A stretch of DNA of 6,597 nucleotides from an uncultured Ellagibacter sp. (lineage in GTDB: Bacteria; Actinomycetota; Coriobacteriia; Coriobacteriales; Eggerthellaceae), in contig NZ_CAKUAL010000090.1 in assembly GCF_934636505.1 (NCBI RefSeq), positions 1 through 6,597 of the forward strand, written 5' to 3'. Both the position numbers and the translations under genes were made by a program. Below, one piece after another: positions 1-4,372 of the stretch. Each line of letters starts with the position of its first letter. Within the stretch, counting starts at the first letter, position 1. The notes below the pieces were generated by a model. The model was given only the letters and a program-made list of their open reading frames with translations, was not told the DNA's origin and made no database searches.

Positions 1-245
1 ACGAGCCCCGCGTCCTCCATGCTGCGCAGGTTCGTGGTAAGGACCTTCTGGGAGACGCCCCCGACGCTGCGCTGGAGGGCCTTGAACCTCATCGAGCCAT
101 TCAGAAGCAGGTCCCGCATTATGAGCAACTTCCACTTGCTGCCGATCAGGGACACGCAGGTCTCCACCGGGCAGACGGGGAGGTCGCTTCTCTTGGGGAG
201 CTCGTCATTGCGATACTCGGTGTAGCCGATTTCGTCGTCGCTCAT
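1..245 (-). CDS. HxlR-family winged-helix transcriptional regulator (C-terminus beyond window)
   Basis: Reading leftward from the ATG at 243-245 gives about 81 codons with no stop before the window edge, so the C-terminus is missing. Around residues 24-48 the protein has the HxlR hallmark: a Cys-Pro-Val-Glu stretch (Cys25), then SLIGSKWKLLIMRDLL. After this comes RFKALQRS (53-60) and a recognition-helix region VSQKVLTTNLRSMEDAGL (64-81). These match the N-terminal two thirds of HxlR/YybR-type DNA-binding proteins, which are usually about 110-130 residues and bind as dimers to palindromic sites near their own promoter. Cys25 sits where several redox- or electrophile-sensing HxlR proteins carry their reactive cysteine. 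An AGGTGG ribosome binding site six bases upstream supports this start. The gene is divergent from the SnoaL-like gene, so it probably controls that gene and itself. The family call is firm; the signal and targets are inference. Confidence 0.9.
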   Translation of the reverse strand, partial: MSDDEIGYTEYRNDELPKRSDLPVCPVETCVSLIGSKWKLLIMRDLLLNGSMRFKALQRSVGGVSQKVLTTNLRSMEDAGL

Positions 246-251
246 TGCATA

Positions 252-257
252 CCACCT
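252..257 (-). promoter_or_regulatory. Ribosome binding site of the HxlR gene
   Basis: On the minus strand the sequence reads AGGTGG, six bases ahead of the ATG at 243-245. This strong Shine-Dalgarno match fixes the start of the regulator. A second ATG at 248-250 is out of frame and too close to the site. Confidence 0.75.
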
Positions 258-276
258 GTTCATCAATGGTTACTTA

Positions 277-302
277 TAGGTACCTACAGCACTTTATAGT
301 GC
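277..302. promoter_or_regulatory. Two adjacent palindromes, candidate HxlR operators
   Basis: The sequence shows a perfect 10-base palindrome TAGGTACCTA at 277-286, and two bases later an inverted repeat GCACT-TTAT-AGTGC at 289-302. The surroundings also form an imperfect direct repeat: ACTTATAGGTACCTAC (272-287) against ACTTTATAGTGCCTAC (291-306). The half-sites resemble the short TAC/GTA-type half-sites reported for some HxlR-family regulators. They overlap TATA-like hexamers on both strands, a layout suited to repression. Binding by the adjacent regulator is inferred from position and family. Confidence 0.45.
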
Positions 303-388
303 CTACTTTTCTATTTACACCACAGATTTTACCATGAAGCCAAGCAAGCGGCGGGAAGGGCCGCAGAACCGCAAGGAAAGGAACGGAA

Positions 389-1162
389 ATGAGCAACATC
401 CAGAAAGCACTCGACCTTATCGGCACGTTCGTCACCGGAGACGCAGAGCTGGCGGCAAGCCTCCTCGACGAGGGCTACATTCAGCACAACCTCGCCTATG
501 GCACGGGCCGCGACGCGTTCGTCGGGTCCGTGGAGTACCTGGCCTCCGCGCCCGCCAAGACGACGGTGAGAAACGTTCGCGCGTTCGAGGACGGCGACAA
601 GGTGTTCCTGCAGAACGTCTACAACTTCGCGGGGGCCGGCGAGCAGGTCGCCTTCGATATCTTCCGCTTCAACGGCCAGGGGCTCATCGCCGAGCACTGG
701 GACAACCTCGCCAATGTTGCCGGACCAAACCCCTCCGGCCGCACGCAGACCGACGGCACCACCGAAGTCTCCGAGCTCGACAAGACAGAGGAGAACCGAG
801 CCCTCATCGAGGCGTTCCTCGAAGACGTCATGCAGGGGAAGCGCCCCGAGAAGACCCCGGAGTACTTCGCGGGCGACGCCTACCTCCAGCACAACACCGG
901 AATCGCCGACGGGCTCTCCGGTCTGGGGGCCGCGCTCGAGGCGCTCGCCGCGGACGGCATCCAGATGATCTACGATAGGACCCACCAGGTTCTCGCGCAG
1001 GGCAACTTCGTTCTGGGCGTGAGCGAGGGCACCTTCGGCGGTAAGCCCACGTCGTACTACGACCTCTGGCGCGTGGAAGACGGCAAGGTCGCGGAGCACT
1101 GGGACGTCATGGAGACTATCGCCGACCCGGCCGACTGGCAGAACGAAAACGGCAAGTTCTAG
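389..1162 (+). CDS. Two-domain SnoaL-like (NTF2-fold) protein
   Basis: This 257-residue soluble protein has no signal peptide or membrane segment. It is an internal duplication of a SnoaL-like / NTF2-fold domain of about 120-130 residues. Paired landmarks show this: YIQHN at 30-34 and YLQHN at 165-169, AEHWD at 101-105 and again at 235-239, and an ExR/K-then-hydrophobic helix opening each half. The QHN and EHWD motifs are typical of the 'SnoaL-like aldol condensation-catalysing enzyme' group, which usually has one domain. These folds bind small hydrophobic or polyketide-like molecules in a cone-shaped pocket; the substrate here is unknown. The start is supported by the purine-rich AAGGAAAGGAACGGAA just ahead of ATG 389. 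It is divergent from an HxlR regulator, a common arrangement for detoxification or redox genes, so it is probably induced through that regulator. Family call is good; enzymatic activity is unproven. Confidence 0.85.
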   Translation: MSNIQKALDLIGTFVTGDAELAASLLDEGYIQHNLAYGTGRDAFVGSVEYLASAPAKTTVRNVRAFEDGDKVFLQNVYNFAGAGEQVAFDIFRFNGQGLIAEHWDNLANVAGPNPSGRTQTDGTTEVSELDKTEENRALIEAFLEDVMQGKRPEKTPEYFAGDAYLQHNTGIADGLSGLGAALEALAADGIQMIYDRTHQVLAQGNFVLGVSEGTFGGKPTSYYDLWRVEDGKVAEHWDVMETIADPADWQNENGKF

Positions 1163-1185
1163 CACTGCGACAGAGCAGGGCAAAC

Positions 1186-1217
1186 GCCGCGGCGCCCTCT
1201 ACAGGAGGCGTCGCGGC
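1186..1217 (+). other. Strong hairpin between SnoaL-like and flavoprotein genes
   Basis: GCCGCGGCGCC (1186-1196) pairs with GGCGTCGCGGC (1207-1217) over 11 positions with one G-U wobble, around a 10-base loop. There is no T-tract after it, so it is not a standard intrinsic terminator. The 3' arm and loop contain AGGAGG (1203-1208), a perfect Shine-Dalgarno core that no well-placed start codon uses: the nearest, GTG at 1223, is 14 bases away. It could be an mRNA processing or stability element, a weak terminator, or part of a leader that hides a ribosome site. Confidence 0.5.
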
Positions 1218-1237
1218 CGATCGTGAGGGGGCAAGAG

Positions 1238-2014
1238 ATGGGCTGGGAGAGGGCATGGCAAGGGCAGGGAGCGCGAGGCGGTTTCGGCCTGGCGGCATCC
1301 GGTCGCATCCCCGTTGCCGGCGCCGAGCAGATAGACGCTAGGTACTGCCTGCGCTTCCTGAGGCGCATTAGGGACTGCTCGTTCGCGACGGTCGACGCCG
1401 AGGGGCTTCCCGCCGTCCGCGTGATAGACGTGATGCACGTCGAGGATGGAAGGCTTTTCTTCCTCGCGCCTCGCGGCAAAGAGTTTTACAGGGAGATCCT
1501 GCGCAACCCTGTCGTCGCCATCGTCGGGCAGACGACGGACTTCAGGACGTGCAGGCTGCGGGGGCGGGCGGTCCGCGCCGCCGATGGGGAGCAGAAAGCG
1601 CTCGTCGACCGGATGTTCGAGCTGAACCCCTCCATGGACCAGCTGTATCCTGCCGAGTCCCGCTACGCCTGCGAGGTCTTCTACATCGAGGACGGGAGCG
1701 GCGAGTACTTCGACCTCGGCCAGAAGCCCATCGTGAGGGTGCCGTTCGCCATAGGCCGCGCCTCTTTGGACGCGAAAGGCGTGTTCGAGGTCTCGGAAGG
1801 GTGCGAGGGCTGCGGTGTATGCGCCGCCGTCTGCCCGCAAGGCTGCGTCGCGCGCGCCGAAGACGGGACGTTCAGGATTGACCAGGGGGCATGCTTGCGT
1901 TGCGGGCTGTGCGAAGAGGCGTGCCCGCACGGCGCGATATTTCGGTCCGCAGGGTGCGCGGATGGCTGGACGAGAGAGAATCGGGCATCCACGTGGTGTT
2001 CGACGTCTTCCTAG
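1238..2014 (+). CDS. PNPOx-like flavin-binding protein with C-terminal 2x[4Fe-4S] ferredoxin domain; altered C-terminus
   Basis: From ATG 1238 the product has 258 residues. Residues ~35-165 match the pyridoxamine 5'-phosphate oxidase-like split-barrel family, with a core around LRRIRDCSFATVDAEGLPAV (41-60) and GRLFFLAPRGKEFYREIL (71-88); members bind FMN or F420-like cofactors. Residues ~185-232 are a bacterial ferredoxin domain with two complete CxxCxxCxxxCP motifs: Cys189/192/195/199 and Cys219/222/225/229. This fusion is common in strict anaerobes and suggests electron transfer between ferredoxin clusters and a flavin; the substrate is unknown. After residue ~233 the frame enters a macrodomain gene remnant out of register, so the last ~24 residues to the TAG at 2012-2014 are probably a junk tail. 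GTG 1223 would add five residues, but ATG 1238 has a G-rich site (GAGGGG) at good spacing. Residues 1-34 look unconserved, so the start remains uncertain. Confidence 0.85.
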   Translation: MGWERAWQGQGARGGFGLAASGRIPVAGAEQIDARYCLRFLRRIRDCSFATVDAEGLPAVRVIDVMHVEDGRLFFLAPRGKEFYREILRNPVVAIVGQTTDFRTCRLRGRAVRAADGEQKALVDRMFELNPSMDQLYPAESRYACEVFYIEDGSGEYFDLGQKPIVRVPFAIGRASLDAKGVFEVSEGCEGCGVCAAVCPQGCVARAEDGTFRIDQGACLRCGLCEEACPHGAIFRSAGCADGWTRENRASTWCSTSS

Positions 2015-2055
2015 AATCGGACGAGAGGATCTACCGTGACATTCTTTTCATCTAA
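1936..2055 (+). pseudogene. C-terminal remnant of a macrodomain protein-ADP-ribose hydrolase
   Basis: In a frame different from both neighbours, the DNA encodes about 38 codons ending at TAA 2053-2055. They read ISVRRVRGWLDERESG (from 1939), then IHVVFDVFLESDERIYRDIL and FI. The hydrophobic strand, the F-(N/D)-x-F and the following ExD-xx-IY helix match the very C-terminus of the zinc-containing macrodomains encoded beside SirTM sirtuins in staphylococci and streptococci, which end with a similar IIFNxF...ED..lY segment after a helix. The upstream ~220 residues, including the ADP-ribose loop and metal site, are absent; the preceding DNA is instead the ferredoxin end of the flavoprotein gene. 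The left boundary lies somewhere around 1930-1945. The fragment overlaps the sirtuin start by 20 bases, as expected for an ancestral translationally coupled pair. It cannot be functional. The identification rests on remembered family sequence, not a search. Confidence 0.75.
2024..2028 (+). promoter_or_regulatory. Ribosome binding site for the sirtuin GTG start
   Basis: AGAGG at 2024-2028 ends seven bases before GTG 2036, good spacing for initiation. It lies inside the macrodomain remnant, which explains why this end of the lost gene was kept: it carries the sirtuin's translation signal. Confidence 0.55.
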
Positions 2056-2959
2056 CTTGTTCGCCGGCGGCGGGTATGCGCGCGCCAAGCGGAGCGCGGC
2101 CCTCGTGCGCGGGGCCGACGCGACGGCGGAAGAAGCGGCAGAGGCGATGAGGCGGGAACTCGACGAGTGCGACGCCGTCCTGGTAGGCGCAGGCGCCGGG
2201 CTCTCCGCCGCGGCGGGTTTCTCCTATTCTGGCAAGCGCTTCGACGAGAACTTCGCGGACTTCCGCGACCGGTTCGGGATAGCCGACATGTACTCGGGCG
2301 GGTTCCATCCCTTTCCCGATCTGGAGACCTACTGGGCGTGGTGGAGCCGAGCCATCCTGCTCAACCGCTACGAGGCGGGGGCCGGCAAACCCTATCTCAA
2401 CCTCCTGCGCATCCTCGAAGGGCGAGACTACTTCGTCCTCACCACCAACGTCGACCACCAGTTCCAGCTGGCGGGGTTCGACAAGGCGCGGCTGTTCTAC
2501 ACGCAGGGGGACTACGGCCTGTTCCAGTGCGTCCGCAACTGCTCCGGCGAGACGTACGACAACGAACGGCAGGTCCGCGAGATGGCGGGCCGCCAGAAAG
2601 ACCAGCGGGTGCCGAGCGAGCTCGTTCCCCGCTGCCCACACTGCGGGGCGCCTATGGTCCCCAACCTGCGTGTCGACGGAACTTTCTGCGAGGACCGCGG
2701 ATGGCACGAGGCGGCTTCCCGCTACCGCGCGTTCCGCGAGGCACACTCCGGCGATCGCGTCTTGTATTTGGAGCTGGGCGTCGGGGACAACACGCCCGTC
2801 ATCATCAAATACCCCTTCTGGAATGCCGTGGGTCGGAACGGCCATGCGGCGTACGCCTGCGTGAACATAGGAGGGGCGTGCGCTCCAGCCGCCATTGCGG
2901 GCAGGAGCATCCTCGTGGATGACGATATAGACGAATTAATCCAAAACGTTTTAGCCTGA
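2036..2959 (+). CDS. Class M sirtuin (SirTM-type), predicted NAD-dependent protein ADP-ribosyltransferase
   Basis: The product has 307 residues with a complete Sir2 fold. GAGAGLSAAAGF (51-62) is the NAD-binding loop. FDENFADFRDRFGIADMYSG (69-88) is class-typical. TTNVDHQFQLAGF (136-148) carries Asn138 and Asp140. Cys165/Cys169 and Cys200/Cys203 form a zinc site. ELGVGDNTP (246-254) lines the NAD pocket. Where deacetylase sirtuins have the catalytic His (an HG pair), this one has Gln157 in FYTQGDYG, the hallmark of class M. In Staphylococcus and Streptococcus these enzymes ADP-ribosylate a lipoylated GcvH-like protein, and a neighbouring macrodomain protein reverses it, in response to oxidative stress. 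Here the macrodomain gene survives only as a 3' fragment, and no gcvH-like or lipoate ligase gene follows within the window. It lies downstream of the SnoaL and flavoprotein genes, probably in one operon. Automated annotation would likely call it a deacetylase. Family call is firm; the target is inference. Confidence 0.92.
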   Translation: MTFFSSNLFAGGGYARAKRSAALVRGADATAEEAAEAMRRELDECDAVLVGAGAGLSAAAGFSYSGKRFDENFADFRDRFGIADMYSGGFHPFPDLETYWAWWSRAILLNRYEAGAGKPYLNLLRILEGRDYFVLTTNVDHQFQLAGFDKARLFYTQGDYGLFQCVRNCSGETYDNERQVREMAGRQKDQRVPSELVPRCPHCGAPMVPNLRVDGTFCEDRGWHEAASRYRAFREAHSGDRVLYLELGVGDNTPVIIKYPFWNAVGRNGHAAYACVNIGGACAPAAIAGRSILVDDDIDELIQNVLA

Positions 2960-3224
2960 TTAACTGACAAAGCGGAAATCATCCCTCGGCACCGCAGGTC
3001 ATTCTGCTACTTCTTGGCGAACGGACACCCGATTCTGGGCGTTTCCCATGTTGAAGTGGTGGGCCGTGCCTCGTTTCGTCTTCTAGTCGACTTCCTCCTT
3101 TCGCTTCCCTGCGTTTCCGGGCCGCTTGTCGATGTTGCGACAACGAAATACTTGCACAGCGCAATGAGCGCTATCATCGAATAAAAGACGAGTCCCATTC
3201 GTGAGTTCCATCAGAAGGCAAGCC
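2960..3224. other. 265-base intergenic spacer without a convincing gene
   Basis: This stretch separates the accessory cluster from the YkgJ-family gene. It holds two small inverted repeats, TTGTCG/CGACAA (3126-3131 and 3138-3143) and AGCGC-AATGA-GCGCT (3158-3172). A 63-codon minus-strand reading frame (3198 to 3007) starts with a hydrophobic stretch but has no good ribosome site. There is no clear intrinsic terminator after the sirtuin gene and no strong promoter. In SirTM operons a lipoate-protein ligase or gcvH-like gene could be expected nearby; nothing like that is readable here. Confidence 0.6.
3213..3218 (+). promoter_or_regulatory. Ribosome binding site that fixes the ykgJ-like start
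   Basis: AGAAGG ends six bases before ATG 3225. It favours that ATG over the in-frame GTG at 3201, which would add eight residues and lacks a ribosome site of its own. Confidence 0.7.
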
Positions 3225-3629
3225 ATGAAAATCACCCCGAACGACGAGCCGTTGCGCTTCGACGGCGATAATAGTTACCCCGATTGCACTTGTTGCGGAC
3301 AGTGCTGCGGGTTGAACGTGCTGGCCATCACACCCAAAGAGCTCGACGCCATGCACGAGTGCATCGAACGCAAGCACGTGCGCCCGATCGACCGCAAAGG
3401 CGAGCGCTGCCCGCTGCAGTCCCCTGAAGGCGGCTGCATGATCTGGGAGGCGCGCCCGCAGGTATGCCGCCTGTTCAACTGTCATGTTCCGCGTATCGAG
3501 ATTCTGAAGCAGAACCCTTTGATCGTCGTTCCCGAGGATATTCCCCTGCTCGATTTGACGGAGGAGTTCGTGCGCGGGCGCTCCGGCTACGAGGCTATTG
3601 CCCGCCTCATGCGCGCTGCCGCAAGCTAG
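3225..3629 (+). CDS. YkgJ-family cysteine-cluster protein
   Basis: This 134-residue soluble protein carries the family's cysteine array: CTCCGQCC at 21-28 (Cys21, 23, 24, 27, 28), then Cys62, Cys71 in GGCMIWEARPQVCRLFNC (69-86), Cys81 and Cys86. This 'zinc- or iron-chelating' pattern (UPF0153/YkgJ, formerly linked to Fe-S clusters) is widespread; the best supported view is that the cysteines bind a metal or Fe-S cluster, and the physiological role is poorly known. Length is typical for single-domain members. ATG 3225 is chosen for its AGAAGG site. It is followed at 100 bases by purE on the same strand, but a candidate promoter in that gap suggests purE is separately expressed. Family call is firm; function unknown. 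Confidence 0.9.
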   Translation: MKITPNDEPLRFDGDNSYPDCTCCGQCCGLNVLAITPKELDAMHECIERKHVRPIDRKGERCPLQSPEGGCMIWEARPQVCRLFNCHVPRIEILKQNPLIVVPEDIPLLDLTEEFVRGRSGYEAIARLMRAAAS

Positions 3630-3663
3630 CTTTGCGCAGACTCCGCGTTATCGCCCTCTCCTT

Positions 3664-3677
3664 CGCGATCGATCGCG
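3664..3677. promoter_or_regulatory. Perfect 14-base palindrome upstream of purE
   Basis: CGCGATCGATCGCG is its own reverse complement. It lies ten bases upstream of the purE -10-like hexamer, covering the expected -35/spacer region, where a bound protein would affect transcription. It could be a repressor site, or simply a chance run of GATC/CGCG words in GC-rich DNA. Confidence 0.35.
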
Positions 3678-3686
3678 CGCCACGCG

Positions 3687-3692
3687 TATACT
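3687..3692 (+). promoter_or_regulatory. Candidate -10 element of the purE promoter
   Basis: TATACT is a five-of-six match to the -10 consensus and would give a leader of about 30 bases before ATG 3730. No good -35 hexamer sits 16-18 bases upstream; the palindrome at 3664-3677 occupies that region, so the promoter may depend on an activator or be weak. Confidence 0.45.
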
Positions 3693-3717
3693 GAAAAGGT
3701 AAATAAGCGGACGCGTG

Positions 3718-3722
3718 AAAGG
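3718..3722 (+). promoter_or_regulatory. Ribosome binding site that fixes the purE start
   Basis: AAAGG ends seven bases ahead of ATG 3730. The in-frame GTG at 3715 has only a distant AAAAGG about 15 bases upstream and would add five non-conserved residues. Confidence 0.65.
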
Positions 3723-3729
3723 TCTTGAC

Positions 3730-4194
3730 ATGGCAGACGAAAAGCCCGTTGTGGGCATTATCATGGGCAGCAAATCCGACATGCCGGCGATGGAGCCGTG
3801 CATGCAGCAGCTCGACGAATTCGGCATTTCCTACGAAGTGAAGGTGGCGAGCGCCCATCGCAAGCCGCTTGAAGTGCACGAATGGGCGTCTACGGCGCAC
3901 GAGCGCGGCATCAAGGTGATCATCGCCGCGGCGGGCAAGGCGGCGCATCTTGGAGGCGTCGTCGCGGCTTACACGCCCGACCCCGTCATCGCCGTGCCTA
4001 TGAAGACGAGCGATCTGGGCGGTCTTGACTCCCTTCTGTCTATGGTGCAGATGCCCTCCGGCGTGCCTGTTGCCTGCGTCGCGATTAACGGCGCGAAGAA
4101 TGCAGCTATCCTCGCGGTGCAGATGCTTGGCACCAATTGCGATGGCTGCCGCCAGAAAATCATCGACTTCAAGGCGGCCATGGCCGAGGCGTAG
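3730..4194 (+). CDS. purE: N5-carboxyaminoimidazole ribonucleotide mutase (PurE)
   Basis: The product has 154 residues, normal for a bacterial class I PurE, which converts N5-CAIR to CAIR in de novo purine synthesis as a cytosolic octamer. Visible landmarks are the phosphate-binding GIIMGSKSDMPAME (9-22), the SAHRKP motif with His43 (the conserved active-site histidine), the second loop AAGKAAHLGG (67-76) with His73, and GLDSLLSMVQMPSGVPVACV (98-117). The second loop departs from the usual GAGGAAHLPG: Lys70 replaces a Gly and Gly replaces the Pro, which may be a lineage feature. No purK, purD or purC lies beside it. It has its own candidate promoter, with a 14-base palindrome upstream that could be an operator. 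A 10-bp inverted repeat follows the gene. Confidence 0.95.
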   Translation: MADEKPVVGIIMGSKSDMPAMEPCMQQLDEFGISYEVKVASAHRKPLEVHEWASTAHERGIKVIIAAAGKAAHLGGVVAAYTPDPVIAVPMKTSDLGGLDSLLSMVQMPSGVPVACVAINGAKNAAILAVQMLGTNCDGCRQKIIDFKAAMAEA

Positions 4195-4221
4195 CTTTTC
4201 GCGTCACGTGTTGCGTTCTGT

Positions 4222-4258
4222 GAAACATAAGTGGGCAAATTGTGCGACCTTATGTTTC
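4222..4258. repeat. Perfect 10-bp inverted repeat after purE
   Basis: GAAACATAAG (4222-4231) and CTTATGTTTC (4249-4258) are exact reverse complements separated by 17 bases. The arms are AT-rich and not followed by a T-tract, so this is a poor intrinsic terminator. It could be a protein-binding site governing the foldase gene that starts 115 bases further on, or a weak bidirectional mRNA 3'-end structure. Confidence 0.45.
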
Positions 4259-4319
4259 CAAATATTCCTATGCGAAAATACTTCGCGGCATTACATCTCG
4301 TGCGGAATCGACGTCTCAT

Positions 4320-4352
4320 GTGCGGCTTTGCGTCGCCGCTGCCGCACGTTTT
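4320..4352 (+). terminator. GC-rich hairpin with short T-run in the prsA-like leader
   Basis: GTGCGGC (4320-4326) pairs perfectly with GCCGCAC (4341-4347) around a 14-base loop; after one G come four Ts. It ends just upstream of the AAAGGG ribosome site at 4358. It may terminate read-through from purE or act as an attenuator of the foldase gene. The short T-run and long loop make it a weak candidate. Confidence 0.35.
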
Positions 4353-4372
4353 CATGTAAAGGGAAGGGTTTC

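Larger units (their letters stand above)
246..388. promoter_or_regulatory. Divergent intergenic region between the HxlR regulator and the SnoaL-like gene
   Basis: This 143-base gap holds the start regions of two divergent genes. Its left and central part is distinctly AT-rich for this window, as expected for promoters. It has two adjacent palindromic elements (277-286 and 289-302) with TATA-like hexamers on both strands: TATAGT at 295-300 on plus, and TATAAG (278 to 273) and TATAAA (298 to 293) on minus. No convincing -35 hexamer goes with either, so I do not assign a transcription start. The right end (373-388) is a purine-rich ribosome binding region for the SnoaL-like gene. Co-localised palindromes and -10-like sequences fit repression by the HxlR protein, which is inference. 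Confidence 0.6.

Noticed and set aside
329..1183. Long minus-strand open frame opposite the SnoaL-like gene
   Set aside because: A shadow frame caused by high GC; the plus-strand frame has clear domain motifs and a ribosome site.
1223..1237. Alternative GTG start for the flavoprotein
   Set aside because: Its only Shine-Dalgarno match (1203-1208) is 14 bases away and buried in a hairpin; ATG 1238 is better placed.
3126..3172. Two small inverted repeats (TTGTCG/CGACAA and AGCGC/GCGCT) as terminators or a promoter for the YkgJ-family gene
   Set aside because: Stems of only five or six bp, no T-tract, and no hexamers with acceptable spacing.
3007..3198. Minus-strand 63-codon reading frame whose first ~22 residues are hydrophobic enough for a membrane segment
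   Set aside because: No good ribosome site before its ATG, an Arg/Ser/Thr-rich remainder with no recognisable domain, and a location in an otherwise gene-free spacer. It could be a small membrane protein but the support is too thin.
4025..4372. N-terminal extension of the foldase frame back into purE
   Set aside because: It overlaps purE out of frame, and starting at 4373 gives a proper lipoprotein signal peptide directly after a ribosome site.
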